Shown one piece after another: positions 1 through 6,172 of a stretch of 11,384 nt of DNA. Both the position numbers and the translations under genes were made by a program. The notes below the pieces were generated by a model. The model was given only the letters and a program-made list of their open reading frames with translations. It searched no databases and was not told where the DNA came from. How positions within the stretch are numbered: the stretch's first letter is position 1; each line of letters starts with the position of its first letter. Source of the DNA: Flavobacteriales bacterium (GTDB lineage: Bacteria; Bacteroidota; Bacteroidia; Flavobacteriales_D; Cryomorphaceae). The DNA is taken from contig JAIVHQ010000074.1 of assembly GCA_020200995.1 (NCBI GenBank), positions 1-11,384 on the forward strand. The letters run 5' to 3'.

Positions 1-534
1 GTAATAGGTGGTAAAAATCTCGCGACCACTGAGAAATAGCTGCACCTGTCTGTCGCCTGCATCGGGAAGCGGAGGAAGGATTTTTTCGATATCCATTCCA
101 TACAGGTATTCTTCCCAGTCCTCAGCGGCGTCGGGAAAGTCGAGTTTCAGGTCGGGTATTATTCCGGCCAACCTGCTTTGAAAGCTGCTTCGTGCGGCGG
201 CAAGTCCGCTTTCTATTTCGTCAGAGTTTATTTTCAAAAGGACATCACCCTTCTTGAAGCGCACACCGGCTTTGAACGATTGGTTGCCGAATTGAGCTGT
301 GCCGCCCACTTCGGCGTAGAGCGAAACTGTGTTTTCGGGAAGGAGTCGCCCCGTAATTTTCACGGTTCGGTTCACTTCGCCGGGGGTCACTTCTTTTGCG
401 TTGACTGCTGTGGCGATGTCGACTTTTGAGGAACTGCGATCCGGAGCCTCCTTTTTGAAAAGTCCTGAGGCCAAAAAGCTGAGCAACAGGATAGCGGCAC
501 CTGCAAGTGAAATCAAAACCTTGCGTTTATTCAT
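1..534 (-). CDS. RND efflux periplasmic adaptor (HlyD/MFP family), N-terminal part
   Basis: This is the first 178 codons of a membrane-fusion protein; the gene continues past the left edge. Such adaptors bridge an inner-membrane RND pump and an outer-membrane channel in drug or metal efflux. Seen: a short basic start (MNKRK), one hydrophobic anchor at about residues 6-24 with no lipobox cysteine, then a stretch around residues 48-100 typical of the adaptor barrel and lipoyl-like half (T-G-R-L-x-P-E-N, later F-K-K-G-D-V-L-L-K-I). The fragment ends in F-L-S-G-R-E-I-F-T-T-Y-Y, which resembles Bacteroidota adaptors with this anchor. The ATG at 534 overlaps the TGA of the upstream TetR gene as ATGA, so translation is probably coupled and expression should follow the repressor's promoter. 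The pump and outer-membrane channel genes are expected to the left but are not visible. The family call is good; the substrate is unknown. Confidence 0.85.
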   Translation of the reverse strand, partial: MNKRKVLISLAGAAILLLSFLASGLFKKEAPDRSSSKVDIATAVNAKEVTPGEVNRTVKITGRLLPENTVSLYAEVGGTAQFGNQSFKAGVRFKKGDVLLKINSDEIESGLAAARSSFQSRLAGIIPDLKLDFPDAAEDWEEYLYGMDIEKILPPLPDAGDRQVQLFLSGREIFTTYY

Positions 535-1166
535 GATCGATTGATTGATTGAATGGATGAGATGAAGCGCTCCATGGCTAAGGCGAGGGCATCTTCGGGT
601 TTTTGGTTTTGAAAAAAAGCGGCCCGTGCGGCTTCTTCGGGCATTTCAGCGGCAAAGTAAGTGTAGCCTTTGATTAGGGCGATGAAGTTGATCAGCAGTT
701 CGCGACCGTCGTCGGGGGCATCGGATATTTTTCCGCCAGAAGCAGTCATGCAAAGCAGGCGGGTCACGAGGGCTTCTGCGCGGCACATTTGTTTGTATGC
801 AGATTCGGGCCGCCGGCAAGGGCCTCCCGCGCCAAACATCAGGTTGTGGAGTGCCTTGTGATTTACAGCAAACCTGAAGCGCGCCCGAGCCACACGCACC
901 AACTTTTCGCCCGAATCGCCCGGGGCTTCCGCTGCTTTTTCCATCGAAGCGTTCAGGCGATCGAATCCCGATGCGACGATGTCGCAAAGCAGGTGCTCTT
1001 TGCTTTCAAAATGTTGGTAAAGAATGGGAGGGGCGTACCCCAGTCTTTCCGAAAGGGCGCGAACGGTGAGTTTTTCCCAGCCGTTTTCTTCAGCTATCAG
1101 AAGCGCTTCTCCACAAATCAGTTCCCTCGAAGCTACGCGCTTCTTTTCTTTTAATGCGATGTTCAC
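531..1166 (-). CDS. TetR/AcrR-family transcriptional repressor
   Basis: A 211-residue DNA-binding regulator, the usual length for the family. The N-terminal helix-turn-helix lies at about residues 33-58 (T-V-R-A-L-S-E-R-L-G-Y-A-P-P-I-L-Y-Q-H-F), the hallmark TetR arrangement ending in Y-x-H-F. The C-terminal half carries H-x-A-L-H-N-L-M-F-G around residues 103-112, similar to the WHG-type ligand domain of many Bacteroidota members. No ATG is available near the N-terminus; the GTG at 1166 gives a normal length and sits 5 nt after a -7-like box, so I choose it. A perfect 13-bp palindrome 21 nt upstream is a likely operator, suggesting autorepression. The stop overlaps the start of the efflux adaptor gene (ATGA), so the regulator and pump parts are probably one operon, induced when a toxic compound releases the repressor. 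The ligand cannot be told from sequence. Confidence 0.9.
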   Translation of the reverse strand: MNIALKEKKRVASRELICGEALLIAEENGWEKLTVRALSERLGYAPPILYQHFESKEHLLCDIVASGFDRLNASMEKAAEAPGDSGEKLVRVARARFRFAVNHKALHNLMFGAGGPCRRPESAYKQMCRAEALVTRLLCMTASGGKISDAPDDGRELLINFIALIKGYTYFAAEMPEEAARAAFFQNQKPEDALALAMERFISSIQSINRS

Positions 1167-1171
1167 GGCCG

Positions 1172-1200
1172 CAAAGGTGATAAAAATCTAACTAAGTTAG
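1172..1200 (-). promoter_or_regulatory. Promoter and palindromic operator of the TetR-efflux operon
   Basis: On the minus strand the palindrome CTAACTTAGTTAG (1188-1200; two perfect 6-nt arms around a central T) is followed 8 nt later by CACCTTTG (1179-1172). That box is one mismatch from the Bacteroidota -7 consensus TAnnTTTG and ends 5 nt before the GTG start. A repressor bound there would block polymerase. TetR proteins bind palindromes of about this size next to their own gene; that this repressor binds here is inferred. Confidence 0.6.
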
Positions 1201-1223
1201 GCTGGAATTCACAGGAAATGGAG

Positions 1224-1243
1224 CCGAACCGGGTAAAGTTCGG
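1224..1243. repeat. Short inverted repeat between the receiver gene and the tetR promoter
   Basis: Arms CCGAAC (1224-1229) and GTTCGG (1238-1243) are perfect complements around an 8-nt loop. It lies in the 127-bp gap after the receiver gene's stop and upstream of the tetR operator. There is no T-run after it on the minus strand, so an intrinsic terminator is not supported. It may be a weak transcript-end hairpin or chance. Confidence 0.3.
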
Positions 1244-1293
1244 ATTGCAGAGAGTTATATACATCCTGTATGCTTAATAACAAGGAGATAGAG

Positions 1294-1686
1294 CTACGCT
1301 TCGGCAATCAATGCCCGCATTTTTTGCAAGTGCTCTTGAGTCAGTGGTTTTGCAATCATGCCCCTTACACAGGCATAGGTTTGAGAACGATCGCTGTCGT
1401 GGGTACTGATGCTCGAGGAGAGGATGCATACAGGGATATCGATTTTGCCGTCAAGCGTGTGCGGAAGTTTCTCGAGAAATTCCCACCCGTTCATCTCGGG
1501 CATGTTGAGATCGAGAAAGATCATGTCGGGTATTCCCTTTCCCGACGATAACGAGTTGCTTAAGTACTTTAATGCCTCGGTACCGTTCACCGCTTCGGCG
1601 ATAATTTTGGCCACACCCGATTTGTCGGCCACCGTTTTGGCAATAAAGCGAAAGGTTGAATCGTCATCAACAAGGAGAAGGTTCAT
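1294..1686 (-). CDS. Single-domain response regulator (CheY-like receiver)
   Basis: A 130-residue stand-alone receiver domain with no output domain. Expected residues are present: the acidic cluster D7-D8-D9, the phosphoacceptor D59 in F-L-D-L-N-M-P, a serine at about 90 in I-L-S-S-S in the switch position, and K113 in A-K-P-L. It would take a phosphate from a histidine kinase and act through protein contacts, either as a phosphorelay intermediate or by binding a target protein. The gene lies 143 bp downstream of a cytoplasmic histidine kinase on the same strand, so the two are probably partners. A -7-like box (GACCTTTG, 1721-1714) sits 27 nt before the ATG and may give it separate expression. 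There is no Shine-Dalgarno sequence. The output of the pathway is unknown. Confidence 0.93.
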   Translation of the reverse strand: MNLLLVDDDSTFRFIAKTVADKSGVAKIIAEAVNGTEALKYLSNSLSSGKGIPDMIFLDLNMPEMNGWEFLEKLPHTLDGKIDIPVCILSSSISTHDSDRSQTYACVRGMIAKPLTQEHLQKMRALIAEA

Positions 1687-1781
1687 AGCGAATTAAGAGG
1701 TTTTCTTCAGTTGCAAAGGTCAGTAGAAGATTGCTGCCTACAGCTATATCTTTGAATTAATAGACCAATGCCTTAAGTCCT

Positions 1782-1805
1782 TCGAGGAAAGGCGTGTTCC
1801 TTCGA
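1782..1805. repeat. Imperfect inverted repeat between kinase and receiver genes
   Basis: TCGAGGAA (1782-1789) and TTCCTTCGA (1797-1805) can pair with one bulged base around a 7-nt loop. It lies 25 nt after the kinase stop codon on the minus strand. No T-run follows on that strand, so it is not a clear terminator; it could slow read-through or stabilise the kinase mRNA end. Confidence 0.3.
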
Positions 1806-1829
1806 CCAGCATTGAAGTTTTATGATCTG

Positions 1830-3710
1830 TTAGGAATCGGGGAGCTTCAGCTTCAGGATAAAAGTGGTGCCTTCACCTGATTTGCTGTCTACTTCAATCG
1901 TACCGCCAAGGCTTTTGAGCTGTGCGTGGACCAGGTAAAGTCCGATGCCCCGGCTGTCGGGGTGGTTGTGAAACCGCTTATACATGCCGAATATATCCTT
2001 GCCATGGCGTTCGAGATCGATTCCTATGCCGTTGTCGGCAAAAGTGAGAACCGCCGTGCTGTTCTCTAAACGCGACGTGATATTCAGTGCGGGGAGGCGG
2101 TCGCGACTCCTGTACTTGACCGCATTTGAGATGAGGTTGAAAAAGAAGTTCTCGATGTGACAACGCACGTAGTTCAGTTCCTCTATGTCAAAATCGATGC
2201 AAATCTTCATTTTAGCGCCGTCGATTTCATTTTTGAGAATTACACAGGTTTTTTCAAGGATTTCGATCAGGCTTACTGAGCCGAACTGGTGCGATTCTTC
2301 TGCACGCATTCTGAGCACGGAGTGCATTTCCTCCAGGGTCATTGAGAGGTCAGAGGTGGCTTTGGACAGCGATTTGATCACGGTTTTATTGACAGGATTG
2401 GGGTCGGTGCCCCTCTCGTAAATGCCGAGTAGGCCCACCATATTGCTTACGGGTGCACGCAAGTTGTGCGAGGCGAGCTGGGCGAATTGTTTGAGCTCTT
2501 CGTTTCGCTCTGATAGCTCGGCGTTTAATTCGCGGAGGGTGCGCTCCGACTCGATAAGCTGTGTAATATCCAAGGCGATACCCAAGGTGTAAGGGCCGCG
2601 TTCATCTTCGAGAATTACTGTATTCACTGCAAGTCGTCTGATTTCGCTGTGCTTGGTGATCAGTGTTACGCGATAAGATTTAGGTGTCTTGTCACCCGCT
2701 GCGCGTTCCTTCATCGCATTCAAACCGCCTTCTTCTACCTCGTGAATGAGTTCTTTCATCGCGAAACCCTCACCGAGGAGCTCTTCTTCCCTGTAGCCCG
2801 TGATGTCGCGAAATTTTATGGCTTCCGTTGAATTGATTCGCTGTATTTTCGTAGCGGCCATCGAGGCGATGGCAGTCAGGATGCTCAGGTCTTCGGATGA
2901 GTAGAAATTTTTGCTGCGGTGCTCTGAGTCGATGATGCCGATCACTATGCCATCGTCGAGAATGGGAACGGCAATTTCTGAAAGCCTTACCTCATTATCC
3001 ACAACGTAGCGCGGATCTTTTGATGTGTCTTTGACGATCTCACCCACTTTCGTGATTGCGACATCACCGGAGATGCCCTCCCCAAGCTCGAGGACGATCG
3101 GATTTTTTAAATCTGTTTCACGCGGATTCTTGGGCCCGTGTGCAGCTTTTTGCACCAAAGTTTTTCCGTCGTCCCCCAGGAGGTACACCACGCAATCGTC
3201 GTAACCGAGTTTGGATACGGCTTGCTTCACAATGCTCCAGACCACATCTTCAACACTTTCGGCCTTTAGCAGGGCTTCTGCAAAGGCGGCCTGTACTTCA
3301 AAATAGTTTTTAATCTTGAGGCTTTCGGAGATTTCCGTGAAGTATAAATCTGCGGCATCTTCACCATCCCGGGGGAGGACTTCTACCCTGAAATCGGCGC
3401 CGTTGATGTGGTATTGCAATTTTTTAGCTGTGCCGCTTTTAACCACCTTTCGAACCATCACCGCAAGGCGGTACAGCTGTAAGCCGCGTTCTTCGATAGA
3501 AAGGTTTTCGGTAAGTTGATGAGCGGCCTTATTTTTATAGCGTATTTTTCCACCTGTTTCAATACAAAAAACCGGATTTGGATTGCGGTTCAGAATTCCC
3601 GCCTTTTCAGCGTGATCGTATTCTGTACCGCGCTGCTTGCGTCTTTCTGCAATAGAAAGTACATGGATAGTTCCGTCGTTTTCAGTTTCCTTCTTGGAAA
3701 TTTTTTTCAT
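1830..3710 (-). CDS. Cytoplasmic sensor histidine kinase (PAS-GAF-PAS-HisKA-HATPase)
   Basis: A 626-residue kinase with no transmembrane segment or signal peptide, so it should sense an internal cue. Domains in order: a PAS-like region at about 34-135 (N-P-N-P-V-F-C-I near 43-50), a GAF domain at about 140-292, a second PAS at about 297-390 ending in G-I-A-L-D-I-T-Q, a short coiled linker, the phosphoacceptor H-box with H415 (A-S-H-N-L-R-A-P), and a HATPase_c domain. The ATPase boxes are intact: N529/K532 in N-L-I-S-N-A-V-K, D559-N-G-I-G, R587-G-I-G-L and G-E-G-T-T-F near 612-617. The protein should therefore autophosphorylate. The second PAS appears to lack its first 30 or so residues: F-R-D-I-T-G-Y follows the GAF end almost directly. 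The likely partner is the downstream CheY-like protein. The signal is unknown. There is no Shine-Dalgarno sequence; a TACTTTTA box (3746-3739) 28 nt upstream is a possible -7 element. Confidence 0.92.
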   Translation of the reverse strand: MKKISKKETENDGTIHVLSIAERRKQRGTEYDHAEKAGILNRNPNPVFCIETGGKIRYKNKAAHQLTENLSIEERGLQLYRLAVMVRKVVKSGTAKKLQYHINGADFRVEVLPRDGEDAADLYFTEISESLKIKNYFEVQAAFAEALLKAESVEDVVWSIVKQAVSKLGYDDCVVYLLGDDGKTLVQKAAHGPKNPRETDLKNPIVLELGEGISGDVAITKVGEIVKDTSKDPRYVVDNEVRLSEIAVPILDDGIVIGIIDSEHRSKNFYSSEDLSILTAIASMAATKIQRINSTEAIKFRDITGYREEELLGEGFAMKELIHEVEEGGLNAMKERAAGDKTPKSYRVTLITKHSEIRRLAVNTVILEDERGPYTLGIALDITQLIESERTLRELNAELSERNEELKQFAQLASHNLRAPVSNMVGLLGIYERGTDPNPVNKTVIKSLSKATSDLSMTLEEMHSVLRMRAEESHQFGSVSLIEILEKTCVILKNEIDGAKMKICIDFDIEELNYVRCHIENFFFNLISNAVKYRSRDRLPALNITSRLENSTAVLTFADNGIGIDLERHGKDIFGMYKRFHNHPDSRGIGLYLVHAQLKSLGGTIEVDSKSGEGTTFILKLKLPDS

Positions 3711-3890
3711 CTCGATTATTTGTTCTCGCTCCTGCGCTTAAAAGTACCTCTAAAATTGCGTACGTGTGTTCCTACGAAAGATCTTGAAACAGGGTTACAG
3801 TTTTTTCTCGGGCGATAACTGCCCTCGGAAGCTTTGTTCATAGCACATGCAATTTGCGACATACGAGCGAGAGATGAAAAAAAATAGTGC

Positions 3891-3920
3891 AAAAAACCCC
3901 CAATATCAAATGCTATTGAG
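3891..3920 (-). terminator. Weak candidate intrinsic terminator after the methyltransferase
   Basis: On the minus strand a 7-bp stem (CTCAATA / TATTGGG with one G-U pair, loop of 8) overlaps the stop codon and is followed by one G and six Ts. The layout fits a Rho-independent terminator, but the stem is AT-rich and weak. It would end the phosphatase-methyltransferase transcript. The remaining gap up to the kinase start (3711-3890) holds nothing else I can support. Confidence 0.35.
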
Positions 3921-4626
3921 ACACGCCGATAATGAAAATACACGGACGCTTCCGCAGGTTGGGTTTTTGTTTTTTCCAGTGGGCCACCGTCGCAGTTTTT
4001 ATAAAAGCAGTGTCCAAAGTGATGTCGCAAGCGATACAGACTTCGGTGGCGGGATTGCAGTTTTCGAGGATTTGCTCCAGGAGTTTTTCATTCCTGAAAG
4101 GGGTCTCCATAAAAATTTGCGAAGGCCCGCCGCCCGCGACTTCCCGCTCCATGATGCGCAACACCTGATGGCGGTCGCGCTTTTCGATGGGGAGATATCC
4201 CCGAAAGGTGAATTCCTGTCCGTTGAAGCCCGAGGCGATCAGCGCCAGCACGATGGACGAAGGCCCCGTGCAGGGCACGACGTGAACGGCATTTTGGTGG
4301 CACCAGGCCACAACTGCCGCGCCGGGGTCGGCAATACCGGGAAGTCCCGCCTCGCTGATCAGGCCCATATCGGTGCCTTCGAGGAGCAGTTTGCAAAGGG
4401 CCGGAATTTCCTCGGGGCGGGTGTGCTTGTTGAGGATTCCGAATTGCAGGTCGTCCAGGGGCACAGTGGTTCCTGCGGCTTTCAGGTACCTGCGTGCAGT
4501 GCGTTCATTTTCGGCAATGAAGTGCACAAGCCTTCGCGAAATGTCCAGAACCCCGGCGGGAATCACTGCTTCGACAGGCCCCGGCCCGAGGGTGGTGGGG
4601 ATGAGGTAGAGGGTGCCTTTTTTCAT
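3913..4626 (-). CDS. RsmI-like SAM-dependent methyltransferase (tetrapyrrole-methylase fold)
   Basis: A 237-residue protein of the SAM-dependent tetrapyrrole methylase superfamily, closest in pattern to RsmI, which 2'-O-methylates C1402 of 16S rRNA. Seen: the start L-Y-L-I-P-T-T-L-G, the SAM-site segment I-S-E-A-G-L-P-G-I-A-D-P-G at about residues 90-102, P-C-T-G-P-S-S-I near 118-125, F-R-G-Y-L-P near 141-146, and a terminal H-W-K-K-Q-K-P-x-L-x-K-R-P. E. coli RsmI is about 286 residues; this shorter form is common in Bacteroidota, often alongside a separate full-length RsmI, so the rRNA substrate is inferred and I give no symbol. The ATG overlaps the phosphatase stop as ATGA, which indicates co-translation. 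The protein is complete and should be cytoplasmic. Confidence 0.85.
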   Translation of the reverse strand: MKKGTLYLIPTTLGPGPVEAVIPAGVLDISRRLVHFIAENERTARRYLKAAGTTVPLDDLQFGILNKHTRPEEIPALCKLLLEGTDMGLISEAGLPGIADPGAAVVAWCHQNAVHVVPCTGPSSIVLALIASGFNGQEFTFRGYLPIEKRDRHQVLRIMEREVAGGGPSQIFMETPFRNEKLLEQILENCNPATEVCIACDITLDTAFIKTATVAHWKKQKPNLRKRPCIFIIGVSQ

Positions 4627-5078
4627 TTGAGGCGCTCTAAAATTACTTCACAGGCGGCATCGAGCATTTTATACACGTTTTCAAAACCAGCGTCTCCGCC
4701 GAAGTAGGGGTCGGGCACTTCCATGTCCCGATTGGGTTGGCTTTCGTTCAGGATGAGCTTTACCTTTCCGCGGTCGTCGTCGTTGCGGGCCAGCTTGAGC
4801 ATGTTGTCGAAGTTCGAAGCGTCCATGGCATAGATCACGTCAAATTCGTCGTAATCGGAAACTTTGAATTGCCTCGCACGCAAGTCGGTGATGTCGTGGC
4901 CGTGCTTTTTCATGGCCGCCACGGCACGCTTATCCGGACCTTCGCCAATGTGGTAATCGCCGGTGCCGGCCGAGTCGGTTTCAATTTCAATTCCTTTTTC
5001 ATCGGCCTTGTCGCGGATGATTCCTTCGGCCATCGGGCTGCGGCAGATGTTGCCGAGACATACCATCAATATTTTCAT
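4623..5078 (-). CDS. Low-molecular-weight protein-tyrosine (or arginine) phosphatase
   Basis: A complete 151-residue LMW phosphatase. The catalytic P-loop C-X5-R-S is at residues 7-14 (C7-L-G-N-I-C-R13-S14), and the general acid D123 lies in the conserved D-P-Y-F-G-G loop. Members hydrolyse phosphotyrosine, or phosphoarginine in the YwlE group; which one applies here cannot be read with confidence. No capsule or exopolysaccharide kinase genes are nearby, so the Wzb-type role in polysaccharide export has no support from context. Instead it is coupled by ATGA to an RsmI-like methyltransferase, a pairing I recall from other Bacteroidota, where dnaA often precedes it; dnaA is not present here. 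A consensus -7 box lies only 4 nt upstream of the ATG, so the mRNA may be leaderless or nearly so. Confidence 0.93.
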   Translation of the reverse strand: MKILMVCLGNICRSPMAEGIIRDKADEKGIEIETDSAGTGDYHIGEGPDKRAVAAMKKHGHDITDLRARQFKVSDYDEFDVIYAMDASNFDNMLKLARNDDDRGKVKLILNESQPNRDMEVPDPYFGGDAGFENVYKMLDAACEVILERLK

Positions 5079-5082
5079 GGCG

Positions 5083-5090
5083 CAAAAGTA
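5083..5090 (-). promoter_or_regulatory. -7 promoter box of the phosphatase-methyltransferase operon
   Basis: The minus strand reads TACTTTTG, a perfect match to the Bacteroidota TAnnTTTG box, 4 nt before the ATG at 5078. I see no TTG at the expected -33 spacing. The spacing predicts a transcript starting at or next to the start codon. Confidence 0.55.
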
Positions 5091-5406
5091 AGGATTATGT
5101 CAAGGTAGTTGGGTTTTCAAAATGAACATGATACGCAGATGACTGCGATCGATTACACGTTTGCGTGCAGGGGGAACTCAAATGAGGAATTCAATCACTT
5201 GAATGATTGTGGCTTGTGCTTGGTTGGCTGAGATTACTCATTCCTATGTTTGTTTTAGGCGGTATTCGTGAGGTCCTTCGGGGTTCTTCGCTTCGCGTAC
5301 CAATGACGCATTTTTATTTATCGCTCCAATAACTTTATAATGAGACTTCTACATACAATGCCAACAATGGGAATAGATTCGTATCGCTGACGCGACAGTC
5401 CCTTTC

Positions 5407-5432
5407 GTTCCTTTTTCTTGAAAAAAAGGAAC
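5407..5432. repeat. Perfect 10-bp inverted repeat in the gene-poor stretch
   Basis: GTTCCTTTTT (5407-5416) and AAAAAGGAAC (5423-5432) are exact complements around the loop CTTGAA. The T-rich and A-rich arms could act as a bidirectional transcription stop. Very similar C-T-T-G-centred hairpins recur between genes in Bacteroidota genomes, so this is probably one copy of a dispersed element; copy number cannot be seen here. Confidence 0.5.
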
Positions 5433-5972
5433 CCAACTTAGCGACAGCGATCTCACAAGGACCGCTGAAAAGCAGACAATGACCGCGTAAAATTCAAGCG
5501 AAAGCTAAGGCAATTTTGGCGGCAATGCCTTCCTCCTGATCAATGGCGCGTCGGCCAAATCAGGCATGATTTTTTGACTTGATTTAAGGCATGCTTTATC
5601 AGCGAAATTTAACCCTCAAAGACACAACCAACTGTTTTGTCAAAAAATCAGCCTTATTGCTGTAGCTTCCGCGGGCTTCGCACGGCGATGTTGTGGCTTT
5701 GATTGAAGGGGTGGCGTTTCGGGGAATAGCTGGGTTCTATCCCGCGGTTGCCTCTGTCGGCTCCGGTGAAGAAGAGTTTGAGCGTAAAGTTTGTGAGTTG
5801 AGAAAAACTCTTATGAAATTCTAACGCCAAATAAAAGATTCGGGGCCTTGATGTTGGTTCCGCCTTATATTAAGTGAGCGTGGTTTTCCCCGTGAACTGT
5901 TTGAACCGCAGAGCGGTGATATGACATTAGCCTGCGGTATATGCCGCGGGATAATGTTGTGATGATGTAAAT

Positions 5973-6015
5973 GGTTTTGGCGGCATTTTTGCCCCGCAAA
6001 AATGATGACAAAACC
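5973..6015. repeat. 43-nt two-tier inverted repeat
   Basis: The outer arms GGTTTTG (5973-5979) and CAAAACC (6009-6015) and the inner arms CATTTTTGC (5984-5992) and GCAAAAATG (5996-6004) pair perfectly. They are separated by a symmetric 4x4 internal loop (GCGG/ATGA) and closed by a CCC loop. It lies 158 nt past the SOD stop codon. It could be the stable 3' end of the SOD transcript, a small structured RNA or a repeat unit; no T-run supports a plain terminator. Confidence 0.5.
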
Positions 6016-6172
6016 GACTGATAGTCATAAATTAAATATTGGTTGTAACGTAGTCGGAGGGCTGTGAAAGGGTTATTGGTTTCGTGCTGCCCGAACGCAT
6101 GCAGCGCTCCGTTTGCGAAAAGCGCTAAACCTTAGTTTACCGCAGCCACCCGAATCCCCCAAATCCACACCC

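Larger units (their letters stand above)
5079..6172. other. About 1.1 kb without a convincing gene, rich in inverted repeats
   Basis: No protein homology, tRNA or rRNA is recognisable. Besides the phosphatase promoter at its left end, it holds the hairpins listed separately plus weaker ones: CCTGAT/ATCAGG (5535-5540/5559-5564), GGGAATAG/CTATCCC (5722-5729/5737-5743, one bulge), ACCGCAG/CTGCGGT (5905-5911/5932-5938) and TAAAC/GTTTA (6126-6130/6135-6139). The stretch around 5270-5310 (CCTTCGGGGTTCTTCGCTTC) resembles dispersed intergenic repeats seen in Bacteroidota assemblies; this is from memory. No cluster of DnaA boxes is visible. An open frame at 5666-5824 (52 codons, no ATG near its start) ends in a charged helix-like tail and might be a gene remnant. 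Confidence 0.5.

Noticed and set aside
1747..1754. Perfect TATCTTTG box on the plus strand
   Set aside because: No gene follows on that strand and no -33 element is seen; an 8-mer with two free positions is expected several times by chance in a window this size.
3716..4030. 104-codon minus-strand frame spanning the gap before the histidine kinase
   Set aside because: Its first part overlaps the methyltransferase in another frame, and the rest is basic, low-information sequence over the kinase's 5' region.
3847..4707. 286-codon frame on the plus strand
   Set aside because: It is antisense to the RsmI-like methyltransferase, which has clear motifs; the translation looks like a shadow.
5079..6172. 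Replication origin (oriC) in the gene-poor stretch
   Set aside because: The phosphatase gene is often near dnaA in relatives, but there is no dnaA here, no cluster of TTATCCACA-like boxes and no clear AT-rich unwinding region.
5079..6172. CRISPR array, tRNA or insertion sequence
   Set aside because: No regularly spaced direct repeats, no cloverleaf, and no transposase motif or terminal inverted repeats with a target duplication.
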